27,472 bases of DNA from Candidatus Luteimonas excrementigallinarum. Its GTDB lineage: Bacteria > Pseudomonadota > Gammaproteobacteria > Xanthomonadales > Xanthomonadaceae. How positions within the stretch are numbered: the first letter of the stretch is position 1; each line of letters begins with the position of its first letter. This document shows, in pieces, positions 1 to 7,424 of the stretch. Position numbers and translations under genes: made by a program. Location: contig DXCY01000107.1 in the NCBI GenBank assembly GCA_019115725.1, forward strand, positions 1 through 27,472, given 5' to 3'. The notes beneath the pieces are model-generated. The model worked only from the letters and a program-made list of their open reading frames with translations. It ran no database searches and was not told where the DNA came from.

Positions 1-64
1 AAAAGCGACGCTGGCTGTCACATGGGTCTAGCTTGCGCCCTCGAACCGGGCGGCGCAAGGGGCA

Positions 65-751
65 TCAACGCTCCTGAATGCGATGACCGTCACCTTCCCG
101 CGATCGCGACGCTGGCGCGGGACGACGGGCCGGCGGCGATGACGCCCGCTGACGTACCGGCGTCGCTGACTGACGCGGAGCGGCAGGCGTGGCCCGGACG
201 CGGCTGGGCTGGCTGCTGCGCTGCTGGGACGGGCCGGCCCGCCACGGCGAGCTGCGGCTGGGCTGGTTCGCCGGCCGGCGAACCGGATTGGATTGCTGCA
301 CGCGCTCGCGCCGCTGGCTCTGCGGACGCGGCCCGGCCGTATTGCCGCCGCCGATCCGCTGCGGGCGCTCACGGTGCTCCACCCGGGTCACGCCCTTCAG
401 GTTGCGCCACGGCGAGCTCGGGCGATTGTCCTGGCGCGGCGGGCGGTTGTGATCCGGCCGCGGACGCACCACGATCGGGCGCCCGTAGTAAGGCGGCGAG
501 TAGTAGCCGTAGGACGGATAGCCGTAATAACGCGGCGCGTAATGCCGCGAATAGCCCGGATACCCGTAGCCCACGTTGCCGTAGACCCCATACATGCGGC
601 CGTAGCCGACGCTGCCGTAGGGCGCGCCGTAATAACCGGTGGAGGAGCGGTCGTAATAGTAATCACCACTGCCCCCGCGATAGCCGTAGGTCGCACAGCC
701 GCCAAGCAGCAGCGCGGCCAGACCAACGATGACGACATGGCGGATTTTCAT
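65..751 (-). CDS. Tyr/Gly-rich lipoprotein with basic low-complexity tail
   Basis: 228 residues from the ATG at 751, which has an AGAGGGG ribosome site just upstream; the open frame extends further upstream without an RBS or signal peptide. The N-terminus is a lipoprotein signal (MKIRHVV, hydrophobic core, lipobox LGGC with Cys19), so the mature protein is probably anchored in the outer membrane or periplasm. Residues of about 20-85 are dominated by Tyr, Gly, Pro and Ser (YYY, GYYG, YGYP repeats). The rest is Arg/Pro/Gln/Ser-rich and strongly basic, with no recognisable domain. Function unknown. Such composition is typical of disordered envelope proteins that may bind polyanions or peptidoglycan, which is inference only. 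The gene is divergent from the PLP enzyme at 871, with a 119 bp shared upstream region. Confidence 0.7.
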   Translation of the reverse strand: MKIRHVVIVGLAALLLGGCATYGYRGGSGDYYYDRSSTGYYGAPYGSVGYGRMYGVYGNVGYGYPGYSRHYAPRYYGYPSYGYYSPPYYGRPIVVRPRPDHNRPPRQDNRPSSPWRNLKGVTRVEHRERPQRIGGGNTAGPRPQSQRRERVQQSNPVRRPANQPSRSSPWRAGPSQQRSSQPSRVRATPAAPRQSATPVRQRASSPPARRPAPASRSREGDGHRIQER

Positions 752-870
752 TGGATCGCCCCTCTGTGACTGGTACCCAGCATCGTGCCAAGCCATTGAA
801 TCATCGCTTAATCCAGCCGGTCCCACGTTGTGATAGCTGAACAACACCGGGTTCGGCTACGCTTTGGGGG

Positions 871-1842
871 ATGGCCTCCCCGCACTCCGCTCCCGGCTTC
901 CAGGACGTCCTTGCCGCCGCCGCGCGTATCGCGCCGCACGCCCACACAACGCCGGTGTTGCGCTCGCAGACGCTCGACGCACTGGCCGGATGCCAGCTGC
1001 ACTTCAAGGGCGAACACCTGCAGCGGGGCGGCGCCTTCAAGTTCCGCGGCGCCTGCAACGCGGTGTGGTCACTGACCGATGCCGAGGCCGCTGACGGCGT
1101 GGTCACCCACTCCTCCGGCAACCACGGCGCGGCGCTCGCCCTGGCGGCGCGAACCCGCGGCATCGCCTGCCACGTGGTAGTACCGGACAACGCATCGCCG
1201 GCCAAGGTGGCGGCGATCGACACCTACGGGGGCACGCTGCACCGCTGCCAGCCCACCCAGGCCGCCCGCGAGGCCGCCTGCGCCCGGATCCAGGCCGCCA
1301 CCGGCGCCCGGCTGGTGCATCCCTATGCCGACGCCCGGGTGATCGCCGGTCAGGGCACAGCAGCGCTGGAGCTGGTGGCCAACACCGGCCCACTGGACGC
1401 GCTGGTGGTGCCGATCAGCGGCGGCGGCCTTGCGGCCGGCAGCGCGCTGGCCCTGTCCGGGGTATCGCCCGCCACCCGCCTGTTCCTTGCCGAACCTGCC
1501 AGCGGCGCGGATGCCGCGGCGTCGTTTGCCCGCGGCGAACGGGTCACCGGTCTCTCGCCCGACACGATCTGTGACGGCCTGCGGGCCGAGATCGGCGCGC
1601 CGAACTTCGACCTGCTCCGCGCCGCCGGCGCCCAGGTCCTCACCGTGGACGATGCGGACACGCTCGCCGCGCTGCGCCTGGCATGGCAGCGGCTCAAGCA
1701 GCTGGTGGAACCCTCGTCGGCCATTGCCCTGGCCGCGATCCTGCAGCAGCCGGCGCTGTTCGCGGGCCAGCGCGTGGGCGTGATACTCAGCGGCGGCAAC
1801 GTGGCCCCCGGGGTACTGCGGCTGGCCGGGGAGGCGGGGTGA
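871..1842 (+). CDS. PLP-dependent serine/threonine dehydratase or serine racemase family protein
   Basis: 323 residues, fold-type II PLP enzyme. The PLP lysine is Lys57 in FKFRGACNA, the substrate/carboxylate loop is SSGNHGA (about 81-87), and the glycine loop for the PLP phosphate is SGGGLAAG (about 184). It has no C-terminal ACT regulatory domain and is much shorter than biosynthetic IlvA (about 500 residues). It therefore belongs with catabolic threonine dehydratase, serine racemase and hydroxyaspartate dehydratase. These enzymes deaminate L-Ser/L-Thr to 2-oxo acids or racemise serine, in the cytoplasm; the sequence alone does not decide the substrate. Start at 871 with a short G-rich upstream stretch; the RBS is not convincing. 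Its TGA overlaps the GTG of the next gene, implying translational coupling. Confidence 0.88.
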   Translation: MASPHSAPGFQDVLAAAARIAPHAHTTPVLRSQTLDALAGCQLHFKGEHLQRGGAFKFRGACNAVWSLTDAEAADGVVTHSSGNHGAALALAARTRGIACHVVVPDNASPAKVAAIDTYGGTLHRCQPTQAAREAACARIQAATGARLVHPYADARVIAGQGTAALELVANTGPLDALVVPISGGGLAAGSALALSGVSPATRLFLAEPASGADAAASFARGERVTGLSPDTICDGLRAEIGAPNFDLLRAAGAQVLTVDDADTLAALRLAWQRLKQLVEPSSAIALAAILQQPALFAGQRVGVILSGGNVAPGVLRLAGEAG

Positions 1843-2459
1843 GCACGCGGCGGCGGCCAGGATTGTTCCGGCGGCTGCTGGGCTGCCTGTTCAAGCTGGG
1901 TTTGCTGGGAGTGCTGTGGCTGTGCGGCGTGGCCGCGTACATCGCCTGGACCGGCGCGCGGGATGAAGCAGGCCCGGCCGAAGCCATCATCGTGCTGGGC
2001 GCGGCGGCCTACGATGCCCGCCCTTCACCGGTGTTCGAGCAGCGCATCGTGCATGGCATCCACCTGCACGAGCAGGGCCTGGCCGGGTGGCTGATCTTTA
2101 CCGGCGGATTCGGCGGGGAAGGCGCGCGCTTTGCGGAGTCTGAGGTGGCCCGGCGCTACGCGATCGAGCACGGCGTGCCGGAGGACCGGATCCTGATCGA
2201 AACGGTGTCGCGCACCACCCGGGAGAACCTGGAGCAGGCGGCGATGCTGATGCGCGAGCGTGACATGCGCCGGGCCATCGTGGTCAGCGATCCACTGCAC
2301 ATGGCGCGGGCGCTGCGCCTGGCCCGTGGCGAAGGCATCGAGGCGCTGGGATCGGCCACGCCGACCACGCGCTTTCGCAGCCTGGAATCGCGCTGGCAGT
2401 TCCTGCTGCGCGAGGTGTATTTCTTCCACCGCGACCGCTGGAACGATCTCGCTCCGTAG
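1839..2459 (+). CDS. YdcF/DUF218-family membrane-anchored protein
   Basis: 206 residues if started at GTG 1839, which shares four bases (GTGA) with the upstream stop and follows a purine-rich GGGGAGG. A longer in-frame start exists inside the dehydratase gene but would remove the N-terminal anchor logic. One membrane segment (about 15-36) follows a basic RRR N-terminus. The DUF218 core follows: AIIVLGAAAYDA (about 50-60), FTGGFGGEGA (about 87-96), a VPEDRILIE segment with SRTTREN (about 113-130), and VVSDPLHMARA (about 148-158). Families with this fold (ElyC, SanA, YdcF) act in envelope maintenance in enterobacteria; the biochemical activity is unsettled. Its TAG stop lies in the GTAG end of a palindrome. 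Confidence 0.85.
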   Translation: MSTRRRPGLFRRLLGCLFKLGLLGVLWLCGVAAYIAWTGARDEAGPAEAIIVLGAAAYDARPSPVFEQRIVHGIHLHEQGLAGWLIFTGGFGGEGARFAESEVARRYAIEHGVPEDRILIETVSRTTRENLEQAAMLMRERDMRRAIVVSDPLHMARALRLARGEGIEALGSATPTTRFRSLESRWQFLLREVYFFHRDRWNDLAP

Positions 2460-2481
2460 GACCGCGCGCAGCGCGCTCTAC
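2456..2481. repeat. REP-like GTAG palindrome between convergent genes
   Basis: A 26 bp imperfect palindrome beginning GTAG and ending CTAC, with GCGCGC/GCGCGC inner arms. GTAG-headed palindromes are the hallmark of the Stenotrophomonas (SMAG) and Pseudomonas REP families that are mobilised by RAYT (TnpA-REP) proteins. Only one copy is seen here. It occupies nearly the whole 18 bp gap between the two convergent genes and could also act as a bidirectional hairpin at their 3' ends. Assignment to the REP class is from termini and shape only. Confidence 0.55.
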
Positions 2482-3077
2482 AGCTCGGTCCCGTAGCGGG
2501 TCATGCCTTCCAGCAGCAGATAGCGGGTGGCCGCGGCGCGCTCGGCCAGTTCAAAATCCTGCATCACGCCCACCAGCTGGCGGAACGAGCGGCAGCGCGC
2601 CTCGCGGCTGCCGGGGTCATCGCCGGTGGCGGCCATGCCCGCGGTGAATCCGTCATGCACCAGCATGGCGGTCACGCCGGCGCGGCGCAGCACCTGGGCC
2701 GCGTATTCCGGGTCATAGGGCTGCGGCGGGTTCTGCATGCCGGCCAGGGCCACCGCCACGGCGGCATCGGCAAAGCGGGCCCGGCTGTCCGGCCCCAGGC
2801 CGTTGGCCACCCGCTGCAGGCCGGTCAGGCTGCGGTCGGCCGACGGCTCGAACAGCGCACACAGCAGCTGCGCCTCCCCGTCGGTGCCGGCCGCGTGCAG
2901 CACGGCCTGATACACACCATCCATGTCGCGATCCGAGGCACGCAACATCACGTCTTCCGCTCCCGCCAGCACCATCGCTGCATCAATGCCGGACAGGTCG
3001 ATTTCGTAGGCGTTGCGCTGCTGCGCAAGCGCAGGCAACGAGACGCAGGCAATGATCAGGGCGAGCAGGATGCGCAT
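2478..3077 (-). CDS. secreted hypothetical protein
   Basis: 199 residues from ATG 3077. A Sec signal peptide is clear: MRILLALIIACVSLPALAQQ, with cleavage after ALA (about residue 18). No lipobox, so the product is probably periplasmic or exported. The mature part is mostly helical and acidic, with no motif that I recognise; it has Cys in LLCALFEPSAD and EARCRSF that could pair. Function unknown. It lies downstream of and on the same strand as bioC (gap 89 bp), so read-through from the biotin operon is possible, but nothing ties it to biotin. The TAG stop is formed by the palindrome at 2456-2481. Confidence 0.7.
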   Translation of the reverse strand: MRILLALIIACVSLPALAQQRNAYEIDLSGIDAAMVLAGAEDVMLRASDRDMDGVYQAVLHAAGTDGEAQLLCALFEPSADRSLTGLQRVANGLGPDSRARFADAAVAVALAGMQNPPQPYDPEYAAQVLRRAGVTAMLVHDGFTAGMAATGDDPGSREARCRSFRQLVGVMQDFELAERAAATRYLLLEGMTRYGTEL

Positions 3078-3166
3078 GGCGGTGGCACTTCTCCGGAAAA
3101 CAGCGCGAGTCTAGAACGGCGGTCCTGAATCCTGTCCTCCACCCCCGGCCCGCAACGCCGCCCGAA

Positions 3167-4063
3167 TCAACGGCGGCGACGGATGGGGATGCCGCTGGCA
3201 GGAAAGCTGATGACCTCTTCGCCGCCCAGCCGGATGGGGGCGCCCGGCTCCGGCGCCCAGGCCATGGCGGTGATCACTTCCCAGCTGGCCGGCAGCTGGC
3301 CGTTGCCAGCGCGCAGCGGCTCGTAGGCTTCGGCAGCGCGGGCAAAGCGCGCGCGGCCGGTCAGGGTCCGGCGGCGGCTGGCCAGCGCGTTGGTGGCGCC
3401 CATCGCCCGCAGTTCGCGCATCAGCGCGGGCAGATCGTCGTAGCCGCGCATCAGCAGGTCGCGGTCGATCACCGGATCGCGGAAGCCCGAATGCATCAGC
3501 GCATCGCCGAAATCGCTGATGGTCACGAAGGGGCTGACGTGCGGCGCCTCATCGGCGGTGCCGAACGCAGCGCGCAGCTCATGCAGGGTGTCGTGGCCGA
3601 ACGTGGACACCAGCAGCAGGCCCCCCGGCCGCAGCACCCGGCGGAAACCGGCCAGCGCCGCGGGCAGGTCTTCCACCCACTGCAGGCACAGGTTGGAAAA
3701 CAGTACGTCCACGCTGCCATCGGCCAGAGGCAGAGCCGCCGCATCGGCGCAGACCCGGTCAATGCCCCGGCGCAGGCCCAGGCCCGTGGCCAGCCCGCCG
3801 CCGCCGCGGCGATCGATCCGCTGCAGCATCGGCAGCGCCAGATCCATGGCCACAACACGTGCCTTCGGCCAGCGCCTGCGCATGGCCACCGACGCGTTGC
3901 CCGGCCCCGCGCCCAGATCCAGCACCGTTGCCGGCACGGTGTCGTCCAGGTACATCAGCGACTCGAGCAGCCAGCTTTCAACTTCAGCCTGCAGCCCGGC
4001 GGCGGCGGAATATCCATCGGCGGCGCGGCCGAAGGCGTGGCGGATATGACGGGAATCGAACAT
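3167..4063 (-). CDS. bioC: malonyl-ACP O-methyltransferase BioC
   Basis: 298 residues. BioC methylates the free carboxyl of malonyl-ACP with S-adenosylmethionine. This disguises it so that fatty acid synthase can elongate it to pimeloyl-ACP methyl ester, the first committed biotin step. Class I methyltransferase motif I is VLDLGAGPGNAS (about 47-58), the acidic ribose-binding residue lies in VVAMDLALPML, and LFSNLCLQWVEDLP and LRPGGLLLVSTFG follow as in the family. The ATG at 4063 directly abuts the bioH stop (TAG then ATG, no gap), so the two are coupled. The C-terminus ends in a short Arg run (IRRRR), a lineage peculiarity. Length is slightly above E. coli BioC (251). Confidence 0.93.
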   Translation of the reverse strand: MFDSRHIRHAFGRAADGYSAAAGLQAEVESWLLESLMYLDDTVPATVLDLGAGPGNASVAMRRRWPKARVVAMDLALPMLQRIDRRGGGGLATGLGLRRGIDRVCADAAALPLADGSVDVLFSNLCLQWVEDLPAALAGFRRVLRPGGLLLVSTFGHDTLHELRAAFGTADEAPHVSPFVTISDFGDALMHSGFRDPVIDRDLLMRGYDDLPALMRELRAMGATNALASRRRTLTGRARFARAAEAYEPLRAGNGQLPASWEVITAMAWAPEPGAPIRLGGEEVISFPASGIPIRRRR

Positions 4064-4852
4064 CTACGGATCCAGTGAGGCTTCGAACCGGCGCAGCGCA
4101 TCGGCGACCACATCGGCATGGGTGAGGAAAGGGGCATGGCCGGCGTGTTCAACCTGCTCGAACCGGGCCCTCGGCGCCAGCGCGGCGGCTTCACGCATGG
4201 CGCGCGGATCGACCACGCGGTCGCGCCTGCCGGCCAGCCACAGGCTGGGTACCGGCAGGCCGGGCAGCGCCTGCCGCAGGTCGGCTTCCTGCAGCAGGCG
4301 CAGGCCGTCGGCCAGCACGCCGGCCGCTGGTTCGCCGCGGGCAAACAGGCCGTCGCGCAGGGTGCGCAGCTCCTCCTTGGCATGATCGGAGCCGAACGCC
4401 TCCAGCGCAATGAACCGCTCCAGCGTGCCGCGCCAGTCCTGGCGCAGGCCGGCGGCGAAGTCCTGGAAAATCTCCGGCGACATGCCGTAGCGCCAGGCGC
4501 CCTCGCCCGCACCCTCGCGCACGAAGCGCGGGCTGGAACACAGCAGCGCCACTCCACGCACCGCCGGCGTACGCGCCAGCGCGGCCTGCAGCGCAAACAG
4601 CCCGCCCAGCGACCAACCCAGCCACAGCGCGCGCGGCAGCCGCGCGGTCAGTTCATCCACAACCGGCCCCGGCGCCAGGGCCAATGCCGCGCCTGCGCTG
4701 TGGCCGTGCCCGGGCAGGTCGACGATGTGCAGGGTGTACCCGGCCGCCAGCCGCTCGACCAGCGGCGCGAACACGCCCCCGTGCATCGCCCAGCCGTGCA
4801 GCAGCACCAGATCCGGCCCGCGGCCGGTGGTTTCGATATGCAATGGACTCAT
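4064..4852 (-). CDS. bioH: pimeloyl-ACP methyl ester carboxylesterase BioH
   Basis: 262 residues from ATG 4852; an upstream ATG in frame would add 28 Arg-rich residues overlapping the previous gene and is rejected. BioH hydrolyses the methyl ester that BioC introduced, releasing pimeloyl-ACP and stopping elongation. The alpha/beta hydrolase features are all there: oxyanion-loop LLHGWAMHGG, nucleophile Ser81 in GWSLGG, Asp211 in GRRDRVVD, and His239 in AGHAPFLTH. Length matches E. coli BioH (256). It starts 7 bp after the end of the DMT transporter gene and abuts bioC, inside the biotin operon. Confidence 0.93.
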   Translation of the reverse strand: MSPLHIETTGRGPDLVLLHGWAMHGGVFAPLVERLAAGYTLHIVDLPGHGHSAGAALALAPGPVVDELTARLPRALWLGWSLGGLFALQAALARTPAVRGVALLCSSPRFVREGAGEGAWRYGMSPEIFQDFAAGLRQDWRGTLERFIALEAFGSDHAKEELRTLRDGLFARGEPAAGVLADGLRLLQEADLRQALPGLPVPSLWLAGRRDRVVDPRAMREAAALAPRARFEQVEHAGHAPFLTHADVVADALRRFEASLDP

Positions 4853-4859
4853 TGCCCGC

Positions 4860-5864
4860 TCATGCTCCCTTGTCCGTGCGCAGTGCCTGCACCTTCTTCG
4901 TACTGCCCGCGGCGGGCCGCGCCACCGTCCAGGCAAACACGATGATTCCCGCGATCACCACCAGCGCGCCGGTGATCGACAGCCGACCGGGCCAGGCTTC
5001 GCCCAGCAGCAGCGCGCCCAGCAGGACCGCGAATACCACCTCCGATCCCTGCATGGCCTCCACCCCGCCCAGGGCCAGGGGCTGATTGCGGACCATGCCG
5101 GTGGCCTGGAAAAACAGGATGGTGGCGATGACGCCGGCGGAGAGGGCCACGCCCGCCGCCAGCCAGACGTGCGAGGCCTCCGGCGCGCCCGAACGCAGTC
5201 CGGCGTACAGCGCCACCAGCAGCCACAGCGGCTGGCTGGCCAGGGTCATGCCGAACACGCGCTGGGTGGCGTTGAGGTTCTCCCCGCTGCGCTCCAGGTG
5301 CAGCAGCAGCAGGCGGTTGCCCAGCGGGAATGCGAACGCGGCCACCAGCACGCAGCCCAGCGCCAGCCAGGCTGAACCGTCCAGCGGCCAGCTGGCATAG
5401 CCCACCTGCATCAGCAGCACCCCGGCCAGGATGACCACGGCCACGGCCAGGCCGGCCGGCGGAATGCGGCGGCGCTCGTCGGTGTACAGGAACGGCGCAC
5501 ACAGCATGCCGGTCACCACCGTCACCAGGAAGCTGCCGGCCACCAGCCAGGCGGGTCCGCTGGCCGCGGCAAAGCTGAGCGTGCAGTAGAACAGCACGAA
5601 GCCGATCGCCCCGCAGCGGATCCATGCCCAGGGATGCGCCGCAATCGCCCGCAGCACCGGCCGCGCGCCGCCCTGCCACCACACCAGTGGCAGCATCAGC
5701 GGCAGGGTGATCAGGTAGCGCAGCGAGGCCATCCACGCCCAGTGCCCGCCCTCCAGCGCGCTGGCGCGGTTGAGCACGTAGGTCATGGTGAAAAACAGCG
5801 AGGCCAGCAGGGCCACGCCGATGGCAGCCAGCGCAATGCGCCCCGGCGATGACTCCGCGCTCAC
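4860..5864 (-). CDS. DMT-superfamily (EamA/multidrug-efflux-like) transporter
   Basis: 334 residues from GTG 5864, whose GTGA overlaps the bioF stop by four bases; the longer open frame lies inside bioF. The protein is almost wholly hydrophobic, with about ten membrane helices in two EamA-like halves. Typical signatures are FFTMTYVLNR in helix 1, SLRYLITLPLML, and a second half with the ATILFFQATGMVRN and LLGEAWPGRLSITGALVVIAGI stretches. The family exports metabolites or drugs; the substrate cannot be read from sequence. Its position between bioF and bioH, co-translated with both, makes a role linked to biotin or a precursor worth considering, but simple operon hitch-hiking is equally possible. 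Confidence 0.85.
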   Translation of the reverse strand: MSAESSPGRIALAAIGVALLASLFFTMTYVLNRASALEGGHWAWMASLRYLITLPLMLPLVWWQGGARPVLRAIAAHPWAWIRCGAIGFVLFYCTLSFAAASGPAWLVAGSFLVTVVTGMLCAPFLYTDERRRIPPAGLAVAVVILAGVLLMQVGYASWPLDGSAWLALGCVLVAAFAFPLGNRLLLLHLERSGENLNATQRVFGMTLASQPLWLLVALYAGLRSGAPEASHVWLAAGVALSAGVIATILFFQATGMVRNQPLALGGVEAMQGSEVVFAVLLGALLLGEAWPGRLSITGALVVIAGIIVFAWTVARPAAGSTKKVQALRTDKGA

Positions 5865-7072
5865 TGCTGCAGATCCGCCGGCAGCCCGTCCCGGGCCCGG
5901 GCCAGGGCCTCGACCAGTCCGTCGACATGGGCCTCCTCGTGCGCGGCGGACAGGGTGATCCGCAGCCGGGCGCGCCCTTCCGGCACCGTGGGCGGGCGGA
6001 TCGCCGCCACCCAGTAGCCCTGCGCCTCCAGCGCCCGGGAGAGCGCCAGCGCGCGGGCATCTTCGCCGCACAGCAGCGGCTGGATGGCGGTATCGGAGGG
6101 CATCAGCTCGAACCCCTCATCGCCCAGCCCGCGCCGCAGCCGGTGCACCAGCGCGGCCAGCTTGCCGCGCCGCCAGTGCTCGTGCCGGGCCAGCTTCACC
6201 GCCGCCAGCGCGGCGGTGGCCAGCGCCGGCGGCAGGGCGGTGGTGTAGATGTAGGGGCGTGCGGTGCCGGCCAGGTGTTCGATCAGGTCCGCCTCGCCCA
6301 CCACCGCCGCGCCGCAGCCGCCCAGCGCCTTGCCCAGGGTCACCAGCTGCAGCGGCACCTGCTCCACCCCCAGCCGCGCGGCGGCGACGCTGCCCCGCCC
6401 CTCCGGGCCGAGCACGCCAACGCCGTGGGCGTCATCCACATACATCAGCGCCTGCTGGGCATGCGCGGCCACCGCCAGCTCGCGCAGCGGAGCCACGTTG
6501 CCATCCATGCTGAACACACCATCGGTGGCCAGCATCGCCGCGCCGCCGGGCGCTGCCCGCAGCTGGCGCATCGCCCCGCCGGCATCGGCGTGCGGATAGC
6601 GGCGCAGGCGGCAGCCGGCCAGCAGCGCCGCGTCGATCAGGCTGGCGTGGTTGAGACGGTCCTGCACGCATACATCGCCATCGCCCAGCAGCGCCTGCAG
6701 CACCGCCAGGTTGGCCATGTAGCCGCTGCCCAGCAGCAGCGCGCGCGGGGCCTGCAGCCAGTCGGCCAGCTCGCGTTCCAGCAGTTCGTGCTCGCGGGAA
6801 TGCCCGCAGACCAGGTGCGAGGCACCGCCACCGGCGCCGGTGCGCATGGCGCCATCGGCCAGTGCGTTGGCCACCGCAAACTGCTGGGCCAGGCCGAGGT
6901 AATCGTTGCCGCAGAAATTCACCAGCCAGCGGGGGCTGCCGTCGGCATCCGCCAGTTCGCAGCGCACGCCATCGCGGCGCAGCACGGTGCGGCGCACGCG
7001 CAGGCGGTCACGGGCTTCGCGCTCCGCCCGCTGCGCGGCCAGGCGTGCACGCAGGTCTTCGCGCTCAGCCAA
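5861..7072 (-). CDS. bioF: 8-amino-7-oxononanoate synthase BioF
   Basis: 403 residues if started at TTG 7072, the only start-type codon placed just before the conserved N-terminus. Farther upstream the frame runs through the preceding gene. BioF condenses pimeloyl-ACP (or -CoA) with L-alanine, using PLP, to give KAPA. Seen: VNFCGNDYLGLA (about 51-62), GGGASHLVCGH, the cofactor-contacting DDAHGVGVLG (about 213-222), and the Schiff-base Lys248 in TLGKALGG. Length agrees with family members (about 385-405). The start overlaps the end of the upstream membrane-protein gene by 8 bp, and the stop overlaps the transporter start, so translation of the whole segment is coupled. The rare TTG start may set a low level. 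Confidence 0.94.
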   Translation of the reverse strand: MAEREDLRARLAAQRAEREARDRLRVRRTVLRRDGVRCELADADGSPRWLVNFCGNDYLGLAQQFAVANALADGAMRTGAGGGASHLVCGHSREHELLERELADWLQAPRALLLGSGYMANLAVLQALLGDGDVCVQDRLNHASLIDAALLAGCRLRRYPHADAGGAMRQLRAAPGGAAMLATDGVFSMDGNVAPLRELAVAAHAQQALMYVDDAHGVGVLGPEGRGSVAAARLGVEQVPLQLVTLGKALGGCGAAVVGEADLIEHLAGTARPYIYTTALPPALATAALAAVKLARHEHWRRGKLAALVHRLRRGLGDEGFELMPSDTAIQPLLCGEDARALALSRALEAQGYWVAAIRPPTVPEGRARLRITLSAAHEEAHVDGLVEALARARDGLPADLQQ

Positions 7073-7424
7073 GCTCGCGCACCCACACCGCGATCGCGCC
7101 CATGGCAATGGCCGGCAACGTGGCCAGCCCGCCCAGTGCGGTGGCCACGCGCTCACCCACGGGGATAGGGGCCTCGCGCATGCGCTGCGCCTGCGCCACC
7201 GAGTGCTGCGCCAGCACCAGCACGGCCAGGAACAACGCCCCCATGAACAGCAGTCCCGCACCGGCGCCGCGATGGAACAGCACCACGCCCAGCATCACCA
7301 CGGCCATGGCCGCCAGCCCGCCCAGCGCCTCAGCCAGGCGGGCGCCCGCGCGCAGGCGCGAGCGGAACCCGGCCAGCCCGATCAGTGCCAGCATCAGCAG
7401 GTACGCCCAGGCGTACCAGGGCAT
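7065..7424 (-). CDS. small 4-TM membrane protein in the biotin operon
   Basis: 119 residues from ATG 7424; GTG 7427 would give 120. The ATG shares one base with the bioB stop (TGATG), so it is translationally coupled to bioB. Four hydrophobic segments can be drawn at about 3-20, 33-53, 56-75 and 95-113, separated by short Arg-rich loops (GFRSRLRAGARLAE; QAQRMREAPIPVGER). The two halves each carry an ALGGLA motif (about 35 and 92), suggesting an internal duplication. No family that I recognise with certainty. The location between bioB and bioF is what makes it interesting; function unknown. Confidence 0.75.
   Translation of the reverse strand: MPWYAWAYLLMLALIGLAGFRSRLRAGARLAEALGGLAAMAVVMLGVVLFHRGAGAGLLFMGALFLAVLVLAQHSVAQAQRMREAPIPVGERVATALGGLATLPAIAMGAIAVWVRELG

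Noticed and set aside
780..796. Sigma54-like TTGGCACG on the minus strand upstream of the lipoprotein
   Set aside because: The -24 part matches, but the required GC of the -12 element is missing at the correct spacing (TGGGT instead of TTGCW).
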